Positions 1 through 7,391 of a stretch of DNA of 64,000 bases are shown one piece after another. The translations under genes and the position numbers were made by a program. The notes beneath the pieces were generated by a model that ran no database searches, had not been told where the DNA came from, and saw only the letters and a list, made by a program, of their open reading frames with translations. How positions within the stretch are numbered: position 1 is the stretch's first letter; each line of letters opens with the position of its first letter. The stretch comes from Leisingera sp. ANG-M7 (GTDB taxonomy: Bacteria > Pseudomonadota > Alphaproteobacteria > Rhodobacterales > Rhodobacteraceae). The DNA is taken from contig NZ_JWLI01000001.1 in the NCBI RefSeq assembly GCF_000813965.1, positions 620,001 through 684,000 on the forward strand. The letters run 5' to 3'.

Positions 1-285
1 TTCCGGCCCGGCGGCAGCTACAGCGTTAACAACGGCGAGGCGCTGCGCGAAGCGATCCTAGGCGGCACAGGCATCGGCCGGCTGCCGACGTTCACCGCCG
101 GGCGGGACTTGGCAGCAGGGCGGCTGGTGCGGGTGCTGCCGCACTGCAGCCTGCCATCCCAGACGCTCTATGCCATCTATCCTGAACGCCGCTATCTGCC
201 TGAAAAGGTAAGAGTTTTCATTGATTTCATCCTGGAGCGCCTTGGCGGTGAAATACCGCCTTGGGACCAGGGCACGCTGGAATGA
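1..285 (+). CDS. LysR-family transcriptional regulator, C-terminal part only
   Basis: The first 94 codons in frame 1, closed by TGA at 283-285, are the end of a gene that starts before the window. The residues 'GEALREAILGGTGIGRLPTF' followed by 'LVRVLPHC...YAIYPERRYLPEKVRVFIDFILERL' match the end of the LysR substrate-binding domain, where a loop around Gly-Gly precedes the 'P...K.RxFIDFL' terminal helix. The DNA-binding half is not visible, so its target cannot be named. Nothing links it to the next gene, which lies on the opposite strand more than 400 bases away. Confidence 0.8.
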   Translation, partial: FRPGGSYSVNNGEALREAILGGTGIGRLPTFTAGRDLAAGRLVRVLPHCSLPSQTLYAIYPERRYLPEKVRVFIDFILERLGGEIPPWDQGTLE

Positions 286-715
286 AGGCCGCCGCTGAAC
301 TTTGTTGAACCAATCGGGTTCTGAACGCAGGCCCATCGGCCCCGGGCGAACCTCCCCCGCAGGCTCTGCGGCAGATATACCAAGAGCTGTGTCGCGGCTG
401 AGCGCGGCGGCGCGGACTTGGGTGGCCGCGCCCTGCCGGTCAAAGTCCCACGCCAAGCAGAGTTGTCCCAAAGGGCTGACGCAGGCTGTGCACATTGTTT
501 GTGACAATCCGGATGACGGCTGAAACAGAAGTTCACTGCAGTCTCTTGCGCGTCCAGAGACTGGAAAGACGTCGGCGATGGAACCGGCATCCAGACTGTT
601 GCTCCACAGCAGGACGCTACCCGAGCAGTGCGGCGGCGCTCATTGGCCGAACCCCTGAAATTTTCCAGAGGGAAGCTCGTTGACGCGGAAAAGTTCTGTC
701 AGGCTGCTGACGGGT
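286..715. other. Intergenic stretch without a supported gene
   Basis: About 430 bases between the LysR tail and the TetR gene, whose stop codon is at 716. Short open frames occur on both strands but none has a convincing ribosome binding site or recognisable product. I see no strong hairpin-T tract either. Confidence 0.5.
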
Positions 716-1390
716 TTAACTGCCAGCCTTTGCCTGGAAAGCATCCGCATGGCCGGGGAACAGTGTTTGAAGGAAGTTCAGCGTCTGCTCCAGCGCCCCC
801 TCACGGGTGTAGATGTGGGGAAACAAATGCAGCTTCTGCCAATACCCGTCTGTCAGCGAGTCGATCCACCCGCCGGCCCTGTCCGCCTTCACGGGATCCT
901 CCGGCATTAGCCTGTGGCAGATTTCAGCAAGCATCTGAGACCTCTTTTCCTCAAACTCACCGGTGATCTCGGCGTATTGCGGGACGAAATTCTGCTCCCC
1001 GAAGAAGGCAAACCAGATGGCGAGCACGCTGGAATTGCAGATCTTGGGGCTGAAGTCCGCCTCAATGATCTTGCGCAGCCGGACCGCGGGATCCGCGGGT
1101 GCCTTTTCCAGCGCCGCCTGCCAGTGGGACTCGTAGGTCTGGTACTGGTCTCGCAGCGCCTCGGTCAGAATGCCGGTCTTGGACTTGAAGTAGAAGACGG
1201 CAACGCCCTGCGACAGCCCGGCCTCATTGGCCACAGTTGCCAGCGTCGTTTTGGCCAGGCCATTGGTAACAATGGATTTCAGCGTTGCATCCAGAATCTG
1301 CCGCCGCCGCATGTCGGCGTTTTCCTTGCGTTCCTTGCGCGGTTTCCTGCCGCTGCCCTGCGATGCCACCATGAGAAATCCAAACTTCAA
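716..1390 (-). CDS. TetR/AcrR-family regulator, BetI-like
   Basis: A TetR-type repressor. The N-terminal helix-turn-helix is visible in 'RRRQILDATLKSIVTNGLAK' followed by 'TTLATVANEAGLSQGVAVFYFKSK', and the ligand domain has the BetI-type C-terminal layout (DGYWQKLHL near the end). I placed the start at TTG 1390 because AAGGAG lies five bases upstream. ATG 1372 and GTG 1408 are in-frame alternatives. BetI-class proteins usually answer choline or betaine signals. Here the divergent neighbour is a broken FAD oxidoreductase rather than betA/betB, so ligand and targets are uncertain. A 14-base palindrome in the divergent gap (1442-1455) is a likely operator. Confidence 0.75.
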   Translation of the reverse strand: MKFGFLMVASQGSGRKPRKERKENADMRRRQILDATLKSIVTNGLAKTTLATVANEAGLSQGVAVFYFKSKTGILTEALRDQYQTYESHWQAALEKAPADPAVRLRKIIEADFSPKICNSSVLAIWFAFFGEQNFVPQYAEITGEFEEKRSQMLAEICHRLMPEDPVKADRAGGWIDSLTDGYWQKLHLFPHIYTREGALEQTLNFLQTLFPGHADAFQAKAGS

Positions 1391-1441
1391 TTCTCCTCCT
1401 TGTTCCACAATTCCCTGCGCCTGTCAGCTTCATTGTTTTTA

Positions 1442-1455
1442 TTTGAGCGCTCAAA
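1442..1455. promoter_or_regulatory. Palindromic operator candidate for the TetR/BetI-like regulator
   Basis: TTTGAGCGCTCAAA is a perfect 14-base palindrome lying between the divergent TetR gene and the FAD/GcvT pseudogene. Its form resembles the TTGAAC-type inverted repeat bound by BetI proteins. The position is typical for an autorepressing TetR regulator that also controls its divergent neighbour. Binding is inferred. Confidence 0.5.
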
Positions 1456-1521
1456 AAAACTTTACGCGGAAAATCTTCTCCATTAGGCTCCGGTCAGCAC
1501 CAGCCGAACCTGGAGTATCTT

Positions 1522-2612
1522 ATGGGGCAGCACGACAGATATGACGCCATCGTGGCCGGCGCCGGGCATAACGGCCTGACCGCGACCTGCTACCTGGCCA
1601 AGGCCGGGCTGAAGGTGCTGGAAGTGGAAGGGAACGATTGGTTCGGTGGCGCAGCGGTGAGCCGTTCGCTGCACGAGGGCTGGACCTGTTCCAACTGCTC
1701 CTATGTCTGCTCGCTGCTGCGCCGCGAGATTGTGCACGATCTGGAGCTGCCGAAATACGGGCTGCAGGTAATCCCCTATGAAGTCGGTGCCAGTTTCAGC
1801 CGCGACGGCGGTTACTTTGCCTACATGTCGGACCATGACGCCCTGCGCCGGGAAATCTCCCGCCACGGCGCGCATGATGCGGACGCCTACGACCGGTTCA
1901 GCCGAACGGTCATCCGCCGGTGCCGCTTCATCCGGCCGTTCTTGCTCCGCAACGCGCCGGACTCAACCTCGCTGAATCCGCGCGACATCGGCGAACTGTT
2001 GTTTCTGATCAAGCAGGCGCACAGGCAGAGCAAGAAGGAGCTGGGTGAAACGCTGCGGTTCTGGTCGATGTCGATCAGCGACTTCCGGATCGAGCATTTC
2101 GAAAACGATCTGATCAAGGCCGGGTTCATCGCGGCAGGCTTCGACTTTCAGCCGGTGCACGCGGCCATGCGCCTGGGCCGCGGCCGCAGCCCGTTGGAGC
2201 TGGAGCTGGAGTTGGGGCTGGGGCTGGGCTTCGCCAAGATGGTGGATTTTTCCAAGGGCCATTTCAACGGCCGCCGGGCGCTGCTGGACCAGCAGAAGAA
2301 CGGCCTGCGCTACCACCTGCGCAAGATCGGGATCGGCGGCTTCAAACCGGCGGACGGCGCGCTGATCTACAACAAGAAGAAGAAAGAGGTGGGGCATGTG
2401 ACCTCCGGCGTCGGCCCCCCACCACCAAGCGCAACATCGCGCTGGCCGAGTTCAAGGCGCCTTTGGGCGGGGGCATCACCGATGACCTCCGGGCCGAAGT
2501 TTACTTCAACTAGGAAGGCCGATGGGTCAGGCGCCTGGTGCCGGTCACCATCAAAGATAAGCCCTTTTTCAACAATGACCGGGCGCGGGTGACGCCGCCC
2601 CTGCCGTTCTAA
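1522..2612 (+). pseudogene. Broken chimera: FAD-dependent oxidoreductase N-half joined to GcvT-like C-terminus
   Basis: The first ~195 residues are a phytoene-dehydrogenase-like FAD oxidoreductase, with the dinucleotide fold 'DAIVAGAGHNGLTATCYLAKAG' near the N-terminus. Around 2110-2130 the sequence switches in frame to the C-terminal part of a GcvT/aminomethyltransferase-type protein ('DFSKGHFNGRRALL', then 'GHVTSG'). A short repeat at 2194-2229 encodes LELELELGLGLG where the family is expected to have a single LELGLG. At about 2411-2420 a net one-base loss shifts the frame; the family sequence resumes in another frame as PTTKRNIALAEFKAPLGGG. That frame then meets TAG at 2511-2513 and continues as VPVTIKDKPFF to TAA at 2610-2612. 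An internal deletion that fused two neighbouring genes, followed by decay, explains this best. Confidence 0.8.
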
Positions 2613-2630
2613 CCCCGATCAGGTATCCCC

Positions 2631-4010
2631 ATGACCAAGATGACACCGAACAGCATAGCAAATGAACCCAGCGCCGACACGCTGCACGAGTGGGACCGTA
2701 CTCATCAGCTGCATCCCTGGATGGCGATGGATAATTGGCGCGGCTACGACAACATGCTGATGGAGTCCGCTGACGGCATCCATCTGCGAGACGCGGCGGG
2801 CAAGCGCTATATCGACGGGCCTGGCGGCATGTGGTGCTCCCAGATCGGCTATGGCCGCCAGGAGATGGCCGCCGCCATCGCCGCGCAGGTGATGAAGCTG
2901 CCCTATACCTCGCCCTTCACCAACACCACCGAGCCGTCAGCGGTACTGGCAAAGAAGATCGCTGAAATGGCGCCGGGGGATCTCAACAACGTCTTCTTCA
3001 CCACCGGCGGTTCCACTGCGGTGGATACGGCGCTGCGCACCATGCAGTACATGAACAACCGCCGCGGCCAGCCGCAAAAGAAAATGATCATCGCACGCGA
3101 GAAGGGCTATCACGGCTCTACCTACCTGGCGCATTCGGTGACCGGCAAGGAACGCGACAAGAGCCATTTCGATTTCGAAACCCGGCTGGTGCATTTCCTG
3201 CCCGACGTGAATCCCTACCGCCGCCCCGCGGGCATGAGCGTCGCGAACTGGTGCGACGCCAAGGTCACGGATCTGAAAAACGCCATCGCGGAGATCGGCG
3301 CGGAAAACATCGGCGCCTTCATCGCCGAACCGATCCTGTCCTCCGGCGGCGTCATCGTGCCCGCGCCCGGATACCACAAACGGACCTGGGAGCTGTGCCG
3401 CGAGCATGACATCCTCTACATCTCCGACGAGGTGGTGACAGGGTTCGGGCGCCTTGGCCATTGGTTCGCCTCCGAGGAGGTCTTTGGCATTCAGCCGGAT
3501 ATGATCACCTGCGCCAAGGGGCTGACCTCCGGCTACCTGCCGCTGGGCGCCTGCATCATCTCCAACCGGGTGATGGAGCAGATGAGCCATCTAGGCACCC
3601 CCTCTTCCTTCACCAACGGCTACACCTATTCAGCCCATCCGGTGTCCTGCGTCGCGGCGCTAAAAAACATCGAGATCATCGAGCGCGAAGGGATTTTGGA
3701 GCACGTCCGCGCCGTCACCCCGCATTTCCAGTCGCGCCTGCGCGACCTGATGAAATTCGATATCGTCGGCGACGCCCGCGGCGAGGGGCTTTTGGGCTGT
3801 ATTGAATGCCAGGCAGAAGACCTTGAGGCCGAGCGCAGGCTCGGTTCGATGATTGATGACGCCTGCGAGGAAATGGGCCTGATCGTGCGGCCGCTCATAA
3901 ACATGGCGGTATTCTCGCCGCCGCTGATCATCACCCTGGAGCAGATCGACGAGATGTTCGACATCCTGGAGCGTGCCATCCAGCAGGTTGAAACGCAACT
4001 GGCAGTCTGA
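2631..4010 (+). CDS. Class III (omega) aminotransferase, PLP-dependent
   Basis: 459 residues, the normal length for class III aminotransferases of the taurine/putrescine/beta-alanine:pyruvate type. Visible motifs are GGSTAVDTALR (~126-136) for phosphate binding, the cofactor aspartate in ISDEVVTGFGR (D266), and the Schiff-base lysine K296 in CAKGLTSGYLPLGA. It transfers an amino group from a terminal amine to a keto acid in the cytoplasm; the substrate cannot be read from sequence. The gene starts 19 bases after the remains of the FAD/GcvT chimera. It was probably the last gene of an amine-catabolic operon whose upstream members have collapsed. Confidence 0.85.
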   Translation: MTKMTPNSIANEPSADTLHEWDRTHQLHPWMAMDNWRGYDNMLMESADGIHLRDAAGKRYIDGPGGMWCSQIGYGRQEMAAAIAAQVMKLPYTSPFTNTTEPSAVLAKKIAEMAPGDLNNVFFTTGGSTAVDTALRTMQYMNNRRGQPQKKMIIAREKGYHGSTYLAHSVTGKERDKSHFDFETRLVHFLPDVNPYRRPAGMSVANWCDAKVTDLKNAIAEIGAENIGAFIAEPILSSGGVIVPAPGYHKRTWELCREHDILYISDEVVTGFGRLGHWFASEEVFGIQPDMITCAKGLTSGYLPLGACIISNRVMEQMSHLGTPSSFTNGYTYSAHPVSCVAALKNIEIIEREGILEHVRAVTPHFQSRLRDLMKFDIVGDARGEGLLGCIECQAEDLEAERRLGSMIDDACEEMGLIVRPLINMAVFSPPLIITLEQIDEMFDILERAIQQVETQLAV

Positions 4011-4054
4011 AGCGGTCCTGGGGTGACACAGGTTCCCGTCGTCCCTCCAGAACT

Positions 4055-4092
4055 GGCGGGCGCAATCGGTGGTCCCGGCGCCCGCCTTTTTT
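4055..4092 (+). terminator. Rho-independent terminator after the aminotransferase
   Basis: A 9-bp stem (4055-4063 with 4078-4086, GGCGGGCGC/GCGCCCGCC) is followed by six T residues at 4087-4092, 45 bases after the aminotransferase stop. Confidence 0.85.
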
Positions 4093-4104
4093 GTTCCTGA
4101 CCAT

Positions 4105-4138
4105 GCCCTGGCTCTGCCTTCGAAGGCAGAGCCAGGGC
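4105..4138. repeat. 34-base perfect palindrome
   Basis: The 17-base arm GCCCTGGCTCTGCCTTC is followed immediately by its exact reverse complement. It has no T-tract after it and sits 12 bases beyond a conventional terminator, so it is not simply that terminator. The sequence would form a cruciform or a long RNA hairpin. The rest of the gap to the tRNA (4139-4429) holds nothing I can name. Confidence 0.8.
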
Positions 4139-4429
4139 GAGGCTGAATGCCAGCATTGCTCTATTGAGGTGTGCCAAAAAGTGTCCCTCTAAACGACATG
4201 TTCCTAAAGTATGGGAGTAGAATGCATGAAGCAGCGCAAATTCTAATTGGCTTATTGCAAACAGTTCTCCATGGCGTAAGGGCAGCGATGCCTCATCGGA
4301 GATGATATGATTGCCCTCAACCAAAATCCGTGACTTTAGGCGTCAAGCAGCCAAGGTGGGGCTTTTAATGGGGCCGAACTGAACCAGTCGCCCGTAAGCT
4401 CTTATAATCACGACAATATTCAGATTTAA

Positions 4430-4505
4430 TGGTGCCCCCACACGGACTCGAACCGCGGACCTACTGATTACAAATCAGTTGCTCTACCAGCTGAGCTATA
4501 GGGGC
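4430..4505 (-). tRNA. tRNA-Thr (anticodon TGT)
   Basis: Read on the minus strand it gives a full cloverleaf of 76 bases including an encoded CCA. The acceptor stem is GCCCCTA/TGGGGGC, the D-arm runs AGCTCAGCTGGTAGAGC, the anticodon arm is ACTGA-TTTGTAA-TCAGT and the T-arm contains GGTTCGAGTCC. The anticodon TGT reads ACA (threonine). Confidence 0.95.
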
Positions 4506-5098
4506 GCCGAGCTGTGAAACCGCGCTTACCATCCTTCGGCGGTCCGTCGCAAGAGGTCTTTTGAGCAAAAATCGCAGACCGGCCAGTATTTGGTACCGCT
4601 CTGGTAAAACGCTTGCAGGTAACGGATTTGGGAGTGACTGCATTTCCGAATATGCCCTCCGCGGCAGGACTGCCGGAAACCGGGCGTCCATTTGGCCCGC
4701 AGGCCCCGGCAGTCGCGCAAACGCGTTTTCAAGTGAAGCTGTTTCCGCAAAGGCGCGGGGCGCAGCGGATCCGCCTTCGGATTTTCCGCCAATCCCCGTG
4801 GCCGGGTCAGACGCAGTCCCCGAAACAGCGCGGCATCAGCCGCGAATCCGCAATTCATCAAAATCTTGGAATGGCACTGCTCCAAAACAAGCAAACCCGG
4901 AAAACCGCCGTTAGGATAGGAAATTTAGCACCGCTTCAGGCAACGCGCCTTTGCGGCCGGCCTGCAGCCATGGTGTTTTTTTGTTTTAACATATGGATTT
5001 AGCCTGCCAGCCCGGCAGTTAGAAAATCTTCGCATTTCTGCAAAAAGCCCCTTGCGCCCGCGCGGTGCAATCAGTAAACAGCGCCTCACACACAGAGT
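4506..5098. other. Intergenic stretch between two tRNA genes
   Basis: About 590 bases with no supported gene. Some open frames exist but their translations are low-complexity and lack plausible starts. I see no integrase or attachment-site repeat that would mark an element inserted at either tRNA. Confidence 0.5.
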
Positions 5099-5173
5099 GG
5101 CCCGTTCGTCTATCGGTTAGGACGCCAGGTTTTCAACCTGGAAAGAGGGGTTCGATTCCCCTACGGGCTGCCA
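5099..5173 (+). tRNA. tRNA-Glu (anticodon TTC)
   Basis: A 75-base cloverleaf ending in an encoded CCA. The D-arm region is GTCTATCGGTTAGGAC, the anticodon arm is CCAGG-TTTTCAA-CCTGG (anticodon TTC, reading GAA), and the T-arm is AGGGGTTCGATTCCCCT. It lies opposite in orientation to the tRNA-Thr. Confidence 0.95.
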
Positions 5174-5390
5174 CTTTCTCCGCACAGTTCAATAACGAAC
5201 CCATCTGGCAGTGAAGCAGGTGCGGAAATTTCCTGATAGAGCGCCTACGCTCCGATTTGCCCCCGGCAAACTGCGGTAACGGTCATCAGTCGGACATGAG
5301 CCTGGGGCAATACACTGCCGCAAACCTGTCCTGCTCAGAAAAAGGGCAGAACTGCTGCGCTGCCCCTCCGCAGAACACCCGCAGCCTGCG

Positions 5391-6443
5391 TCACTTGGCA
5401 GGGCCGCGGGCTGCAACGGGGCGGTCAGTCGCCTCAGCCTCCGCAGCTGTACCACCGGTCTTCTCCATGCCCTCGCGGTAGAAGCAGTGCTGCGCCCGCC
5501 CGGCGCGTTTGGCAGCGTAGAGCGCGAGGTCAGCCTGGTTCAGCAATTCCAAGGCGTCCGGCATTTTCTGCCAGGTGGACAGCGTCGTGCCTGCGCTGGC
5601 CGAAATTCTGCAGGTCTGACCGCCGAACGGCACCGGTTCCTCCAGCCGCTGGATCAGCCGTTTGGCAATCGCAGAAAGCCGTCCGGTATCCAAAACCCCT
5701 TCTAGGATCATCACAAATTCATCGCCGCCGACGCGGGCCACTGTATCGGACTGGCGGGTGCATTCCACCATGATCCGCGCCGCCTGCTGCAGCACCGCAT
5801 CCCCGGCGGCGTGGCCCAGCGTGTCATTGACCTGCTTGAAGAAATCCAGATCAAGATGCATCAGCGCGAACTCGCGGCCGCTGCTGATCAGCCGGGCCAG
5901 GACATGGTCCATTGCCCGGCGGTTCTTGAGCCCGGTCAGCGTATCGGTGAATGCCTGTTCCTCTGCGGCAATCTTGGCACCTTGCAGCCGCAGGTTCAGC
6001 TGGCGCGACGCTTCCATCGCGGCAGATTTCGCCTCAACCAGATACAGCATCTCGATGGTCAGGTCCGTGGGGGAAAAATCGGCGCTTGTCAGGTCGTAGT
6101 CGCGCACGGCCTCCAGCACCGAAATGCCGAAGGACAGGTTCAGAAAGGCGCCTTGACCGTCCGGCAGCGGTGTGCACACCCCCTTGAGACCCGTCTGCGG
6201 CGCATCCCGGAACTGCAGATGCAGCTTGCTGCCCGCACTGCCCAGCAGATCTTCGACAGACCGGACAGACCGGGGCCTGGACAGGTCGAACACCCGGAAG
6301 AACCGCCGCCCTTCCCATTTCAGCTGCGGGCGCAGCTTTTTCAGGGTTGGCCCGGCCGAAACAATACGCCCTTTTTGGTCAACGATCACAAACATAGGGC
6401 AAATGACATCTGCCATTCCGGTCAGCTGCTGGAGTGTCATCAT
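5391..6443 (-). CDS. Diguanylate cyclase with H-NOX-associated (HNOBA) domain
   Basis: 350 residues in two parts. Residues ~1-155 form the haem-NO-binding-associated domain, including the helix 'FSPTDLTIEMLYLVEAKSAA' that normally docks on H-NOX. Residues ~165-325 form a GGDEF domain with an intact GGDEF at 239-243 and an intact product-inhibition site RQSD at 230-233. It should make cyclic-di-GMP from two GTP in the cytoplasm. Its ATG overlaps the stop of the upstream H-NOX gene (ATGA), so the two are translationally coupled. The cyclase appears functional even though its sensor partner lacks standard haem ligands. About 30 residues after the GGDEF domain are an unstructured Ala/Gly/Pro tail. 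Confidence 0.9.
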   Translation of the reverse strand: MMTLQQLTGMADVICPMFVIVDQKGRIVSAGPTLKKLRPQLKWEGRRFFRVFDLSRPRSVRSVEDLLGSAGSKLHLQFRDAPQTGLKGVCTPLPDGQGAFLNLSFGISVLEAVRDYDLTSADFSPTDLTIEMLYLVEAKSAAMEASRQLNLRLQGAKIAAEEQAFTDTLTGLKNRRAMDHVLARLISSGREFALMHLDLDFFKQVNDTLGHAAGDAVLQQAARIMVECTRQSDTVARVGGDEFVMILEGVLDTGRLSAIAKRLIQRLEEPVPFGGQTCRISASAGTTLSTWQKMPDALELLNQADLALYAAKRAGRAQHCFYREGMEKTGGTAAEAEATDRPVAARGPAK

Positions 6444-7027
6444 AACGAATGAGCCCCCAAGTCAAATTCCCGCCCGGCGGCGAATTTGGTTTCCACCAGG
6501 GTGATGGAAATCACCTCTGCCCCGCCATGGCTGCCACTGTGGTCGAGAAAGACCAGGTCGCCGTAATCATCCGCCATCGCCCGCAGTACCCCCATCAGGA
6601 CATGTGCGTATCCTGGCAGCCCCGGCTGACAAATCAACTCAAACTGATCCGGCGCCTGTTCCAGCAGTTCCAGCCCCGGCAGCTGCAGGTCAGACACCGC
6701 CAGCCTGGCGCGGTCCGGCAGGTCGTCCAGGGAATGCAGGAACTCCACGTAATTCACGCCACCAAAGCGCAACAGCCGCCGCAGCGCTTCCACCTGCGGG
6801 TTCGACACCAGAAAAGTACCCATATCTTCCAGCATTTCCGGAAGCGGCCGGGCCAGCACCTTCTCCATCGCCGTCAGCATACTGCCGGATTGCTCCTCGG
6901 TGTAATACAGCATTGCTTCGAACTCGGTGAAACCGAGTCCGGCCTGCTCCATGACCTCTTCCCAGCGGTCCACCCCGTAGGTACTCGTCACAAAAGCCTG
7001 AATCGCCCTGTTGATCAGACCGTGCAT
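6440..7027 (-). CDS. H-NOX (haem NO-binding) family protein lacking canonical haem ligands
   Basis: 195 residues, the usual H-NOX length, with the family start MHGLINRAIQAFV and the central TFLVSNPQVEALRRLLRFGG. Known H-NOX proteins bind haem through a proximal histidine in a DDLHDR-like motif and hold the propionates with YxSxR. Here the corresponding segments read LDDLPDRARL (Pro104 in the histidine position) and FELICQPGL, with no Tyr, Ser or Arg in the expected places. H98 lies six residues earlier and might substitute, but nothing shows that it does. The partner cyclase gene follows with a 4-base overlap. The protein may be a haem-free regulator, or may sense through cysteine C133 or another cofactor (inference). 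Confidence 0.8.
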   Translation of the reverse strand: MHGLINRAIQAFVTSTYGVDRWEEVMEQAGLGFTEFEAMLYYTEEQSGSMLTAMEKVLARPLPEMLEDMGTFLVSNPQVEALRRLLRFGGVNYVEFLHSLDDLPDRARLAVSDLQLPGLELLEQAPDQFELICQPGLPGYAHVLMGVLRAMADDYGDLVFLDHSGSHGGAEVISITLVETKFAAGREFDLGAHSL

Positions 7028-7339
7028 GCAATGGCCCCTCTTTGCCTATGCCACAGTCTTGACGCGTGCTGGTTAAGAAAGGCACAACAAAGCAGTTCAG
7101 TTGAGCGTCCAGCGACTGAAAATCCCGCTTTTTCTTCTCCTAGCACGAAACCTGCACTCTCAATCCCACCAAACAATTCTGCGCAATGCCCGGCCATTAT
7201 AATCCAACCGGAGTGCCGGCCAACCTCTTCCGGCGCTGACAACCGCCTGTACTACTGTACTTGCCTGCCCGCGGTGGCAAGCCTGCGGCACAGGTCACCA
7301 CCCTGCCCGGCGGAATCTCACCACCTGTCCGGAACCCGC
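7028..7339. other. Intergenic stretch upstream of the H-NOX operon
   Basis: Roughly 310 bases between the H-NOX start and the terminator of the MttB-family gene. It should hold the H-NOX operon promoter on the minus strand. I could not identify a clear -35/-10 pair or operator, and no open frame here is convincing. Confidence 0.45.
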
Positions 7340-7370
7340 AAAAAAATAAGCGGAGGCCCGGCCTCCGCTT
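7340..7370 (-). terminator. Terminator of the MttB-family gene
   Basis: The arms at 7348-7358 and 7360-7370 (AAGCGGAGGCC/GGCCTCCGCTT) are exact complements, which in RNA gives a GC-rich stem with a small loop. Read on the minus strand it is followed by a run of T residues (A at 7340-7346 on the plus strand). It lies 21 bases after the gene's stop. Confidence 0.85.
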
Positions 7371-7391
7371 CAGCAACCACTTTAACTGGCT

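Noticed and set aside
4141-4429. Possible insertion-sequence remnant near the tRNA-Thr
   Set aside because: Short A/T-rich stretches resembling IS ends are present, but there is no transposase fragment, terminal repeat pair or target duplication.
4430-5173. Genomic island attachment at tRNA-Thr or tRNA-Glu
   Set aside because: I see no integrase gene and no direct repeat of a tRNA 3' end nearby.
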